Shown: positions 11,551-25,073 of the stretch, in pieces
How positions within the stretch are numbered: position 1 is the stretch's first letter
How the letters are laid out: the number at the start of each line of letters is the position of its first letter
Source: Proteromonas lacertae
Taxonomy: Eukaryota > Sar > Bigyra > Opalinata > Proteromonadidae
Length of the DNA stretch: 64,000 bases
Assembly (NCBI GenBank): GCA_002245135.1
Contig: NGBS01000013.1
Location: 102,471 to 166,470 of the forward strand
Direction: 5' to 3'
Notes under the pieces: generated by a model
What the model was told of the DNA's origin: nothing
The model's input: only the letters and a program-made list of their open reading frames with translations
The model's database searches: none
Position numbers and translations under genes: made by a program

Positions 11551-14500
11551 TTACCAAAATGGACACCAACCAATATATAATTGACATAAATTCACATGAT
11601 CTGTTGCCATTCTAATCAATTTTTGAACTTGATCACTCACATTTAAACTCTCATGAATAAAATCTTTTCCTGTTAACTTATCATTTATTCGATTTATTAT
11701 TGCTAAAGCTTTTTCATTTGATACATCATCATCACCATTATTATTATTAGTATTATCAAATGAGATATGATTTTGGATTAAACTATTACTCAATTCTTTC
11801 TTTCCTTCTTCTTCTTCTCCCATTTCCTCTTCCATTTCTTCTTCCATTTTTCTTTCTACATTTTCTTTTTCTTTCATTTCTTTATTGACATTTTCTTTTT
11901 TATTCTCTTCATTTTCATCACTCAATAATCTCCAACTAACTAATGGATCATGAACAAATGCTTCTAATAAAGCCATTAATGATTCTTTATTATCATTTTC
12001 TCTTAGCACACTCATCACATTCACACAAGTAAATCGGAAAGATCCTTCAATTCCTCGAACTTCCATCGCATTTATTAACATTCGAGTTAATCGGAATGGA
12101 ATTGTTTCAGGAAAATGATCTCTCATCATTGCCACTTCAAAACAATCACCAAAATCAATATGACAGATTTTACCTGTATCATTATCTAACATTATATTAC
12201 TTGGATGTCTATCTCCTAAACCTAACATATATCCAACTATTGACATTATTCCCATTGAACGAGTGAAATTTGTTCTACGTTCTAACCAACTTTCACTATT
12301 TACACTTTTCAACCAAAACATTTTATTCAAATCTTGACCTCGAGTTTTTTCTAAGGCATAATCAAATGCTTCAACTTTACCTATTATTGTCATATCATCA
12401 AAATTGGGACATAATTGATATATCAATTTTTGTTCTACATTTATTAAGATTCGATGACTTTCTCGATATTCTTTGATTATTCCATGAATTGTATTGTGAT
12501 TTTCTACCCATCCAATTAAACCAGCATTATTGGATAATGGACAAGCAACATATCTTCGAATACTTAGATTTCGACGACTACATTCACTATCACTCTTTAG
12601 CAATTGATTTACTAATCCAAATAATTGCATCACTCTTTCATCTTGTCTTAAATCTTCATGACCTTTCAATAAATATGGATAATTAATTCCATCACTTCCA
12701 ATTATTATGATTTTTCGAGGTCTTTGTTTTGGATGGAATTACAGATAGTTTAGGTTGAAATCCAGCTATACAGATATTCTCAGTTTTTACTTTATAATTT
12801 CCAGGTAAAACTAATTCTAGATTCTTTGCAGCTAATAGTTTTGGTGAAGCATATTCTAAATTGCACTGTATGTAATAAATTGATTTGACTTCGAATTATT
12901 TTAAATACATGATAATACATACTCCAAGCAGCATCTAAATGACTTTTATTATTTTCATCATTTTTATATTTCAATATCCATTCATGAGCTTCATCTAATT
13001 CTCTTCCTAAACTCTGTTGAAATGAAATTTCTTTCATTGTAACTGCTCCTTTTTTCATCATCACATGTAATTTTTCTAAGATATTAATCATTTCTTTTAT
13101 ATCATTTTGTATAAAGAAAGTTCGGCTTGCATCTTCCAAACCTTCAAACCACATTTCACTCCATAAAATAGCCACTCTCATTAATTCACTACTTACCATT
13201 GTTGCTTGTTCTACTAATTCAGGATATTTCTCTTTCATTTTATATAAGATCTTCTGACCATTTCTTTGTTTATTCTCCGAATCTGAACTTACTGAAACTG
13301 TTAATGAATAGATTAATGATTGAGGATGACTTTCACCTAATTTCGTCAAAATATCAACTAATAATTTACTAGTGCTTTTGTTAGTAATATTTAATCGAGC
13401 AATCAATTGAGGAATAACATCTAACCAAGTATCAATTGAGATTTTATTAATACCTTCATTTAAACTGTTATTTATTTCATTTATATGACCATATCTAAAC
13501 ATCAATGTTAAGATTCGAAGAATATCTTGAATTAAGTTTGAACCATGCAAATCTTTTGAATATAATATAGCTTTAAAGAATGAATTAACCGCATTTACAA
13601 TTATTCGTTTAGTGTTTTCATCCATCACATTTTCTAATTTGTTGTTATTATTCAACTCTTTTTCTTCTAATTTTTTTATATACATGAAATAGGTTAATGC
13701 TAATTGATGCCAAGTTTTACTATTCTTATTATCAAATTCTATTGCTTTATCTAAAGCATTTAACATATTCTCAAGTATATCTTTATTCATTTTATGATCA
13801 TTTCTAGCCAATAACCATTCACTATAAGTTGTAAAGATTTTTACACTCAAATTCTTTAATTCTCCATTCTTTATTGAATCATTTTCACATAATTCACTGA
13901 TTTTAATAAATGCATTTTCTTTCTCATTATTTTCACCATTACTATTCCATAAGAATTTGCAATAACTATAAATAATCACTGGTTCTAATGAAGCATCAGG
14001 TAATCGATTAATTCCTAAATCATATAAAACATTTGAAGCTAATTCTTTATGGCTTTGTTTTCTACATAACGTACTGAATTTTAACCAAGATTCTAAATTA
14101 TCACTCTTTTTTAATACTAAAGATCGAACTAATAATACTTTATTCCATACATTTATATTCTTCTGACAACCTGTTAATCGTTTATTCCATATACATCGCA
14201 ACTTATTTTCATCATTTCCTAGATGACTTTTATATTCAATAATCTCTTCCATTTCAGATAAATGTTGTAATTTTACTAATTGTAAATAACAACGATTATA
14301 TCCTTCATGAATTAGAGTTGATAAAGTTGAATGTAAATAATCTCGACATTGATGAATATAGTCTTTAGCTTTATTGAAGTTTTCATTATGAATTGATAAT
14401 ACAGCTTGCATAAATGCATCATCTGCACTTACCGTCTCAATTTTATCACTATTTCCACTACCACTACTTCCACTGCCACTACTTCCACTACTTCCTCCAC

Positions 14501-17500
14501 TGTTACTGTTACTGGTATTATCATTATTATATTCTTTTAAATTGAAATCTTTCTTGGTTTTATGTTCAGCAAATTCATCAGCTATTTTTCTCATTTCATC
14601 ATAATTGCCTAAATTCCAAGCTGCATCGAATAACATACGAATTAATGAAGTTTTTAATTCTTCATTATTATTACCTCCACTTTCTCCATCATTTATATTT
14701 GAATTCTTTTTATCATTCCTAAATTGACTACTTAGTTGTTTCCATCGAATATTAACTAAGTTTAATACTTTCTGATATTCTCCTATCGCATATAAACATC
14801 GTAATCTTCCATAAACTATCTTCAAATCTTCATTTATTATTAAATCATCACTATCATTTGCATTTATTCGACTATCAGCTATTAATTGCTTTTCTTCATA
14901 AGTTTTTAATGCTTCATCCCAAAGTCCTAGTTTTTCATACCATAATTCTTCTACTTTGATCTTTGTTCCTTTCGCATAATTCAATATACCTTCAGCTGCT
15001 TCTGGTTGACCCAATTGGTTATAAATTGAGATTAATTGTTCAATACAACTACTAGGAACACGTGTAAATTGGATTTCTAGGAAATGTAAGGCTTTAGCAT
15101 AAGCATTACACTTCAAAGCTAGTTCGCCAATTTGGCTTGGCTCAATTGGTAATGCTCTTTCTTGCAATTCCATGAATTCTAATAGGTTTAAAATCATATT
15201 TAATATCTCTAGAGGTACTGATGACTTATTTATAATTTTCTTGATACTTTGAACCACTTCATCTTGAGCATCTAGCAATAACTCATCCCAACACGATAAG
15301 AACGCTATATTGAATAATTCCTTCTGTAATGGGATATATACAACAGCTAGATTGTGACAAGTTCTTATAACTACTGAAGGTGAACATTTGATTAGTGAAT
15401 AGGAGAGTTTTCTTATCCATTCCATCCAATCTCTATCATCTATCACATTCTCAATATTAAATGATTTTATTACCTCATCACTGGAGAATTTCAAGTTGTG
15501 ATTACTTTCATCATAATTAAGTTTATGTTCTGCAGGTCTGATTATCTCCATTGGTGGTAATGGTAAACCATTTATTAACTATATAAGAAATTATAATGTA
15601 TAATGTATAATATACAGTGGTTAATAAATCTATATACTTTGGATAACCAATTTTCAAATTATATAAAACATTACCAACTGTTGGAGAATAAATTATATAA
15701 TCTTCTTTTAATAAATACACTAATGAACATAATATCTCTAATATTTGACTTCTAATCACTGTATCTGTTGATTGTTCTAATGTTCTTAATAATGGATTTA
15801 TTACTTTCGGAGCATAATCAATATTCTTCATTGATTGACATAATAAATTGATTGTTGTTAAGGTTTTCTTTTGCAATGAGATTAAAGTGGAATTGCTACT
15901 ATTATTTTGATTATTTTCCATCATTTTTAATAGAGATGGCATTACGATATAAGTGAATTCCGTTAGAGATGGAGAGAGATATTGTAAAGTGTTTAAAATC
16001 TTCATTGTTCCTTCTTTATCACTTGATTTATCACTATTTAAGGCTTTTAACATTAATGTCACTAGTTTTGGAACATATAATATAAATTCACTTTTAGCTA
16101 CTGTATAGATATGTTCAACTAGTGTTAATAGACTGGAAAGATTCTTATCCCAATAGTTATAAACTAATTCGAATATTTCTGGTAAATATTCACTTATATT
16201 ATGTTCTACTATTAAGATAATTGTTGGTAATTGTTGAATGATCATTTCTCGACAAACATGAGAACATGATGGAATGAGTGATAATAATGGAGATAAGATT
16301 ATATTCAAATAAGGAACAACTCTATAAATATATAAATATATAAATACTGTGATTTTAATATTGTGACAATACTGGTTATCTTTTGAATTACATCTTGAGG
16401 ATCATCTTTCTTTTCTTTCAACATTTTTATTAATGAAGTGATTGTAGTTGATATTATATAAGAATCACTTTGAGATGTACTAGAATCTTTGATTGGATTG
16501 ATTGCTTTTGATGTAACATTATCATTAATTGGATTAGAACTGTCATTCAGTGTGGAGATTATTGATTTATATTCATACGGATCTAATGCTCCTAATCTTC
16601 CGATTGTTTTCATTGTTTGTTCTCTTGTCTCAGCATCTAATTGAACTGAACCTAATAGGTTTAATAACAGTGGTAATAATTGGGGAAATGCAATATATGG
16701 ATCAATTACCATACTATTTTATAATAATAATAATTATAATAATAATAAAAGATACTTTTCATCTTTTGTGAATTCTTCTAAAACAAATAGTGCAGCTTTC
16801 TTCTTTGGAGCTGGTACATCTTCTTGTAAACAATTTAATAAGATTGGAATTATATCTTTATAATATTGAGATAATTCACTTGGATTTACTCGAATTAATT
16901 CACCTAAGGTAGATAAGATGGCACTAGCAACACCAACTATATATATATAGAATAAAAACATATATACCATGAGAAGTAGCTTGTAATCTTGGAAATAATG
17001 CATTATATGTTGATAATGAATAAGGCTCGAATAGGCTTGGAGCGATTTTTACTAAATGACTAAGTAATTGAATTGCTTCATCTTTAGCTAAACCATCTTC
17101 CCAATATTCTACTTTATTTAAGATTTCAGCATCTGTTTGACGAATATAAGGAGCTATAGCAGAAGGATTGTAATTAACCAATCTTCCAAGGATTTCACAA
17201 CCAACTAATTCATTTTTAAATTCTTCATCTCCTATTGCTCGAAATATGTAATTGATATTTTGAGATTCTTGTAGAAATTGATCATATCGACTATCTAAAC
17301 ATAATAAGATTTTATATCGCAATTCGGCACTTCGATCAGTTACACACATTATCAATAATCGTTGAAGTATATCTTCGATTAAATATTTCGCATTTTGAAC
17401 TTCATTATTTGATTCATATTCTACATTGAAATAGATATTACTAGAATCATTTTTGGGTAGTAATAACTATTAATAAATAAATTATATATAAATATATACT

Positions 17501-19302
17501 TGACAACAAGCTAAAGCAGCAGATTTTCGAATTGAAGATATATGATGATCTAAATAGATTACTACACTCTCTTTCAATAGAGGTAATAAATTGATATTTC
17601 CCCAATCGATTGTTGTTAAAGAATCTAATGCCAATTTGATAGTATTTATATCATAAGTGGTTATATCTTCTTGAATTATATTCGAAGGTAATAAATAACT
17701 TTGAATTAATCGATCAGATTTGGTTATTGAAGCTTTGTAATACGGTTTACCTGATAATACTAATGATAATTCGTGGATTAACCTCTCTTGAATATAAGGA
17801 CATAAACGAGGAATATTCTTGGATACTTCTGTTAATGTGTTGATTAAAGCAGGTGATAAGTGTAAATTAAACATCTATTTTATATTATTATTATTATTAT
17901 TATTATTATACTGGATCTAATATTGATTTTATTGCATCATATAATGTTATTTGAAGTTTTTGAAATGATTCATAAGTTTGATTATGTTTTAAATCTTGAA
18001 TGGATTTCTTATTTAATGGTTCAACTGATTGAGCTAATAAAGCTACACATCGTAATGCTTGGGGAGATGAACGTCTAATTTATAATAGATAATAGATAAT
18101 AAATTATTAATATTATACTTTTTAGATGTTAAAGTATTTACAATATGTTTCATTATTGGACTAATATGAGCTGGATCAAATTTATCTTGTAAAGCTGTTG
18201 CTAATTTACCTATACTTACAAAAGCTAAAGCTTTTTCACTTGAATCAGTTAAAGCACCTTGTAATAACACCATCCATGCATAATAATTATTATTTAAGGA
18301 AATGAAAGTATTTTGATCAAATTTGGCAAAGATATGAGCTAATTCTATATTTCAATATATATATATATATTATATTTTATTATACTAATTACACTGCTTC
18401 GAATATATTTATCTTTTATATCTTTACATTCTAATGTAAATTTCATCATCTCACTACAATGATCTCGAGCAAATTTATCTCCTGCTTTTATTAAACCTGT
18501 TATTATCAATAACATTCCATGTACTTCTTCAGTATTCACTTTGTTTATTTCACTGTTTATTATTATCTCATTTGACATATAATCACTTATATTACTGTAT
18601 AATTTTTCATACCAGTTGTTTTTATCACTACTTTCTTTTTGATATAGTAATTTTAATGCTTCTTTTAATGCTTTATAAGCAGCTAATCGAATATGATATT
18701 TATCACTTTTTAATTTTAACCAAATATTATCTATAAATTTTGGCATCTTTTGGTAGAATATGATTGGAGAATTTCGAGCTAATTGTTTTATCATCGTGAG
18801 AGCTAATAAATGACGATTGGATTGATGTTCATTGTTTAACCATTCTAAAGCACAATCTACTTCTTTTTCTAAAAAGTCAGCTATCTGAGATCCATCGATC
18901 TTACCAAAATGACCTAATAACTAAATCAAATACATATATAGTAAAAACATTATATCTTTATACTTGACAAGACATTTCGATTAATTCGTCTGAACTAGCT
19001 GTTGAAACAGCATTTATTGCCAATCGATTATATAGAGCAAATCGAACTAAAGTTTGGATATCATTTCGAAGAATATCAAGAATTGAGTCGATTATGGTTA
19101 AACCACCTAAACGATCGTAAATATCAGTACTATTGATATAATGAAATATTTCGGTTGTTAAATTCGTAAACAGTTTGGTTAGTTCTTCAACTGCTTGGTC
19201 TTTTAAAGCTATTTCTAGACTTACTCGAACTTTACATGCTGCTTTCTTTCTCACTTTAGGATCACGACTTACTAAATCACTGTCATTTAGAATAGAAGAC
19301 AT
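11551..19302 (-). CDS. TOR: Target of rapamycin (TOR) kinase, multi-exon
   Basis: About 12 or more exons on the minus strand, roughly 2,400 residues. HEAT repeats fill about 15.6-19.3 kb. The FAT domain lies in 12.9-15.5 kb (LWYEKLGLWDEAL, EAHEWILKY). The FRB domain reads ELMRVAILWSEMWFEGLEDASR with AAWSMYYHVF. The kinase domain has GHEDLRQDERVMQL, the catalytic loop LGDRHPSNIML, HIDFGDCFE and PFRLTRM. The FATC tail ends in the hallmark YIGWCPFW. A Glu/Lys-rich insert separates kinase and FATC. TOR controls growth in TORC1/TORC2. Two apparent +1 frame breaks lie about 140 bp apart, near 12861-12875 and 12725-12732. Both flanks are clearly TOR, so the reading frame needs repair or frameshifting there. 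The first exon is duplicated at 11169. Its chaperone TELO2 is encoded nearby. Confidence 0.9.
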
Positions 19303-19345
19303 TAGATCTTTTTTTAATTAAAAATATCAATTCTTGAAACGGATA
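19303..19345 (-). promoter_or_regulatory. TOR promoter region with CCGTTTCAAG word
   Basis: On the TOR sense strand, ATCCGTTTCAAGAATTG lies about 30 bp before ATG 19302, followed by an A/T tract. The word recurs upstream of ISCA1 and, in a T-variant, of the VPS9-like gene. Promoter role is inferred. Confidence 0.45.
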
Positions 19346-19501
19346 AAAATGTGAAAATAGATTAGACAATCAAATCATTATATAGAAAGAGTTATTTAGA
19401 TATAATATAATCAAAGATATACAGATGTTCAATATAAACAAATAGTAGGATAATAGAAAAAACAAAAGCATTATCAAGTAAATATGTAATTGTTGTAACA
19501 A

Positions 19502-20200
19502 TTAATCAATTTCTAAACTTTTATTAGGATGATTTTCTTTCATTCTTCTTTTAAAATCATCATAATTGGATATTTTGTTATTATACAACCATAAATTCTT
19601 CAATTCTTTACATTTATGAAGATTGTTTATCAATATTTCTCCTCCAATATCACCAATTTCATTATCATTCAAATCCAATATTTGCAACTTTTGGTATTTC
19701 ATTTATATTTTCACATAAATATTCTATTCCTTTATCACCTATTTTATTACCTATTAATTATTATTATCATAAAATATATACCCCATAAATACAATCCTTC
19801 TAATTTTGGAATATCTTTAAAATATGAACTTAAATATCTCATATGCTTCATATCCTAATTTACATTCTATTTAATAATTATGATAAAATTAATACTTCCA
19901 ATGATCCAATTTCTTCAATTTTGGAATGAAATGAAGATTTTCTGAAAATATTTTTAAACTATTATTATTACCAAATGGATTAAAATTATAACCATAATTC
20001 CTCCAAATTTGGAAAGAATTTCAAACATTCTGAGAATGTATTTAATCCAATTGAAGTTAAATCATTAGCCTATAAATAATATTATTCAATTATCATACAT
20101 CGTATATCTATTTTTGTCACATTATTCATTCTATCAAGTTTTGAACATAAATATTTCATTCCTTCATCTTTCATATAAACTAATTATTATATAAAAATAT
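19502..20200 (-). pseudogene. Decayed LRR gene copy in right arm
   Basis: This is the inverted counterpart of the LRR gene at 10308-10971. The last exon is still open (KLQILDLNDNEIGDIG to KENHPNKSLEID, stop at 19502), but the exon before it carries an indel near 19695-19705. Further indels occur toward 19880-20010 compared with the intact copy. The product would be truncated. Confidence 0.65.
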
Positions 20201-20419
20201 TATATTATACATACATTTATAAAAAAACAATTCATTTCCATTTCATTTTTTACATTTATTAATTTCATAATCTATTCGATTTTCTAGTTTAAAATGTATT
20301 TATATCATTTATACTCAGTTCTTCATCAATCTTTATATTCTCTTCTTCAAATGGAATGACTGGAAGTTCTGCTTCATTTAATTCTATTTTATTATATCAT
20401 AATAACTATATTATATACT

Positions 20420-21255
20420 TTTCAATTCAGCTATAACTTCATTCAATTTTAATCTATCTTTCTTTTCTTTTAACAAGTATCTTTCTTAAACAGGAGTTTA
20501 TCTTTTCTCCATTTTCACATTCTAATGCATTATACTTCACATCTCGAATATTGTCCATTGTTTCTAACATGTTTAAACCAACAAATGGATATTTGCCACT
20601 TTTTATATAATAAAATATTAATCCAAAATTCCAAATATCACTTAAAATATCTAATTCTTTTCCTAATAATTCATCATAACAAACAAAACATATATCATCT
20701 TCCTTCTCTCGATTTATTCTATCCTTCTCTTCCTTTATATAACAAATTATTTACAACAATCACTCAAAATCACTTCATTTTCATCATTTAAAAAGATATT
20801 CGGATGGTTTTAAATCACTGTGAATTGTTCCTGCTTCATTTAATCCATTCAATACATTCAATATTCCATTCAATACTTCAAATACACCATTCTCTTCAAA
20901 GTATTTCAATGGGTTAATAACATCTAAATGTGTTTTATATTCTCTCATTATTCGATATAAACAGTTTTCATCTCTTTCTATCACTTTGTATTTCATTAAA
21001 CCATCTATATTCACATTATTTACTCTATTCATTGTAGAAACTACTTCAGCAACAACTTTTGAATTTAACTCACTCACATCCAATATCTTTAATAACTTCT
21101 TTGAGCCATTATCCACATCTCGAATTTTACACATCCCACTTCTTCTATCACTCAACAACTAAAAGAACAAAGAAAAAGAACAAAGAAAAAAGATGAAATT
21201 GATTATACCTCATATTTATGAACATTTAACCATCACAGAAAATGAATTCATTTAT
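20420..21255 (-). pseudogene. Decayed kinase gene copy in right arm
   Basis: Counterpart of the kinase at 9250-10194. The first exon has an indel just after the ATG near 21230-21240. The main exon is open from about 21158 to 20784, then shifts frame right after HSDLKPS (about 20800), losing the catalytic-loop Asn and everything downstream. More indels follow near 20720-20770 and 20480-20500. It has no intact kinase domain. Confidence 0.75.
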
Positions 21256-21397
21256 TTCAATCAGCAATAACTTCTATAACAACAATAAACAACAATTAAA
21301 AATTCAAGCTTTTTACACTTAGGCTTGAGAATTTTCTAGACTTTTTTTTTCATTTAATCAAGCCAAGCTTCTTTCATTTTATTTTCTTTTTTTTTGA

Positions 21398-21661
21398 ATG
21401 ACAGAAATAAATAGAGAAGAAATAAATGGAATAATTGAAATAATGAAAAGATCAATGAATTTAGAGAAGATAAAAGAATGTATCAAAGCTGTAGTTCATC
21501 TTTTATCAACCCCAACAACAAAATCAATATTTATAAGTAGATATTATTATTCAATTGGTAAGGTGATAACCCATTCAATAATTGAAAACTGGCTTTATTG
21601 TTTAAATCCAGCTATAATCGAAGAATTGTCAAGTTATTTCATTATAAATATGTATATCTAA
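21398..21661 (+). pseudogene. TELO2 5' fragment at the outer edge of the right arm
   Basis: The frame starts with the same residues as TELO2 (MTEINREEINGIIEIMKRS) and keeps them for about 77 codons. It then departs near EELSSYF and stops at TAA 21659-21661. It lies head to head with the kinase pseudogene, as the intact pair does at 9.1-9.25 kb. It is too short to make the TELO2 C-terminal domain. Confidence 0.75.
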
Positions 21662-21723
21662 CAAACAAATTATAACAAAAACAATATATCTTTTATATAT
21701 TCTATAGATTTAAAGAAATTTCT

Positions 21724-24700
21724 CTATTTATAGTAATTAGGAATGTTCTGGAAGATGTTTTCACTCTCATTTTCATCAAATATATTTATATCATTCAAAT
21801 TTATTTCTTCTCTTTTTTCTTCACTTATTTCGTTTATTCTCATTCTTTCAACATTTTCATCTTCAAACATTTTCCAAATCATATTATCACTTTTGTCTGT
21901 CATTGGAATTATATTATCTCCAATCATCGATGGAAGATTATTCACCATCTTCAATAAATTCAAATTGTTATCTTTTCCATATTCCCAATTTGAAATATAA
22001 TCATACATCACTCCATAATTTAAATTCTTTTCTTTTAACCAATTTCTAGCTTTTTCACCTCCTTCATTACAAAATATATGATAAATTATTCCCAATATTA
22101 TATCATACATTATTTTATCTATTTTTAACACTCTTTTACAATCTTCTTCACATAATAACATCATTCGTTTATAGATATCATACATTCTATCAAAATTATT
22201 GATTACTTTCATATCAACTTTACAGATACTACTTCCATCATAATATTCGATTAATGGAAATTCTTTATTAAATAATTCAGGAAGAATTTTACCATTTAAT
22301 ATTTCACTCAGGTTATTTGAGATATAAACTCCTTCACATTTATTTCGAATGTTTATTATATCATATAATGCTTCTAAATAATTGCCTTTTATCATCTTGC
22401 CATTCATTTCATTTATCCAGTTATTCACTATTCTATCTTCCACTTTCTTGTTTTTAAATTCATTCACCACTTTCCATTTGTTACAATAATTCTCAACAAA
22501 TTTAATTATATTTCGATCTATTCATATCATTATTAATAGATTATATTATATAATAAATACTTTCAAAATATATATCATAGATTGTGTTTAAATTACTTCG
22601 ATCAAATATATATTCAAAAGCATCTAATATCTCTTTTGATGGTTTTCTTTGAGCATCATTATCTCGAGTTATATTTGCTCCATCAATTAAGATTTTTAAG
22701 CATTTCAATAAGTATTCTGGACATTCCACTGATAATTTGGCTAATACAAATGAACTACTGTTGTATAAACTAATATCATTTATATTCATCTTAGAACTTT
22801 CTCCACATTTCTCTTCTACATTTATATTACTTACACTATGAATGATTTTATCTCCATATTGTCTTAATGGATAAGAAACATTACTCAACACTTTTAAACT
22901 CATTATTCGAACTTTCACACTTGAATCACTCAATCCAACTTCAGGTAATATTCGAGCTATTGCCACTCTTAAATCGATTGAACCATATTTCATTAAGAAA
23001 CTAACAGCATTATAATCTAAACAAACAGAATCATTATTTGATGAAGATTCTAATAATCGAATTAAAGCAGATTCTTTTGTAGCTAAATATCCACCTCTTG
23101 TTGTAGTATTGTTTCTATTTATGAGATTTGATAATGATATTAACTTCACAAATGTATTGAAAAGAATGTATGTTAGTGATGGATTATTTATATTTATAAA
23201 TTCATTCAAACATTCTTCTTCACTATCTAATAATTGTTTATTAACACTCATGTCTCTACTCATTCTATCAATATCGTCATTAATCACTTTTATTCTGTCA
23301 ATTATTATTTTGTAATTTGTATAACAAACATTTTTATATTTAATACATAACTCAGTCCAGAATGTGTTTATACTAATAGTTTTTATCTTTGCTAATACTT
23401 TTAATAACTCTATTCTATCATCTATTGTAAATGATTTATCATTATTAGAATTATCTAATTCAGAATATTCATATAAATTGAATATAATTTGACAAATGGC
23501 TCTAGTTATTTTGTAATTAATACAAACACTATCTTGAAAGGAATAAATGATAAAATTTATGGGTTTTGAATCTTCTTCTTTTATTCCATAATAATAGTTT
23601 AATATATTTGAACATAATTCAGGAAATCTTTCAGTATCAATAAATCCATGTTTTATAGCTTCAATCAAAGTAACATATACTTTCCAACCAAACTCAATCT
23701 TCAGATTTTTTTTCTCTGTATTATTAATGAAATATATTCTCACACATTCATATAATAAATTGATAAGTTCTTGATCTGCAAAATCTCCAGATCTTCCACC
23801 AATATTCATTTTCATTATTGCTATATAGATATATGGTAAAATGAATCTATTCCATATTTGCAATGGAAAACATTCACTTCTATTCACTAAAATTTCAATT
23901 TGACGAGTTGAAAGCGGTTCATTAAATGCAAAATGAACAATATCCATTGAATCTATAAAATATTAAAACAAATATATACTTGGACATATTTTTAATAATG
24001 TGTTAATAATATTTAAAAACTCATAAGGTTTTTCACTCTCTTTTTCATTAAAATGTTTAAATATTGTGTAATAACAATGATTACATATTAATATTATTAA
24101 TTTCCCATATTTTTCAATGTCAATAATATATTTATTATCATCATCACTTTTATTAGACATATCAGCTAATAACTTTTCATTTAATGTAGTAAAGACTAAA
24201 GTTGCAATTTCTGATGAATTTTGTTGATTACTTATTAAACTCAATTGTGAGATTAATAAATTAACAACATCACTTGAATTGAAGATTGGTAATTCCCATA
24301 AAACAGATAAAGTAAAAGAATCTTTTACATTCTTTATATAGTATAAAAGTGAATTATTATTTTCATATATTTTGTAATACAATTTCAATATTTTTGATGA
24401 AATATCTCTCAATATGAAATTGTTACTATTTGTTGTTATTAATATTAATGGTTCTGGGTTTATTTTGAATAAATATTTACTATATAATTCTCTATTCACT
24501 GACTGTAATAACATAGACAAATTCATTGAACTTTCTATCACTTTTAAAATTTCACTCTTTTTCTCATTTTCTAACTTTGATTGAGCTAATCTTGACATTA
24601 ATATTTCTATTAAATTTGGACTTAACCATTGGATGAATGATATACCATCTTCTCCTTCACATAATGAGGTGAATTTTGGTTTTGTCAAAAGTATAATGAA

Positions 24701-25016
24701 TAATTGCTTGAATGAATTCATCATTTCAATTATCACATACTTGTCTGAACTATCAAGATTACTTCCTTGAGAACCTAACAACGAAGTGATAAAATCTTTT
24801 GTGCACTTGATGATTTCACCTAAAATAAATAACATATTTCGATTAAATACTTCTCATATCAAGGTTTGAAGCGTAAAACTTAGCACAGTCATACCATTCG
24901 TTGTAGATATTTGAGACAGCATCACTATTAATCACATTTAGAAAAAATAAATACGTTCTTTTAGAGGTGTCACTACCTGTCAAATCTCTTAGATACTTAG
25001 AGTAGTTATAATCCAT
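21724..25016 (-). CDS. Large helical (HEAT-like) protein of unknown family, ~1,085 aa
   Basis: Four exons: ATG 25016-25014 (MDYNYSKYLRDLTGSD), then introns near 24819-24848, 23952-23978 and about 22525-22567, ending at 21724. The protein is almost entirely amphipathic helix. Features include LDYNAVSFLMKYGSIDLRVA and VGLSDSSVKVRIMSLKVLSN, which look like HEAT repeats, and an acidic Asn-rich C-terminus. Its length and helical make-up are compatible with a TTI1-type or condensin/cohesin-type scaffold, but I see no diagnostic motif and do not assign it. It starts only 57 bp from the divergent ISCA1 gene and ends next to the TELO2 fragment. Confidence 0.6.
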
Positions 25017-25073
25017 TTACAAAAATATATCCGTTTCAATAGAATTTTTGTTTCTTTTTTGTCTACACACTGA
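25017..25073. promoter_or_regulatory. 57-bp divergent promoter between HEAT-like gene and ISCA1
   Basis: Two start codons face away from each other with only 57 bp between them. The interval contains ATCCGTTTCAATAGAAT, the same word found in the TOR promoter. This is among the shortest shared promoters in the window. Function is inferred. Confidence 0.45.

Larger units (their letters stand above)
19048..21642. repeat. Right arm of the ~2.6 kb inverted repeat flanking TOR
   Basis: Reverse complement of 8862-11424 with scattered substitutions and small indels. This arm contains the real TOR 5' exon and promoter, followed outward by disabled LRR and kinase copies and a truncated TELO2 5' end. 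The asymmetric decay shows the left copies of kinase, LRR and TELO2, and the right copy of TOR, are the ones under selection. Confidence 0.85.

Noticed and set aside
21724-25016. TTI1, third member of the TELO2 complex
   Set aside because: Length (~1,085 aa) and helical make-up fit and the locus is next to TELO2/TOR, but I see no TTI1-specific motif, so the name was not used.
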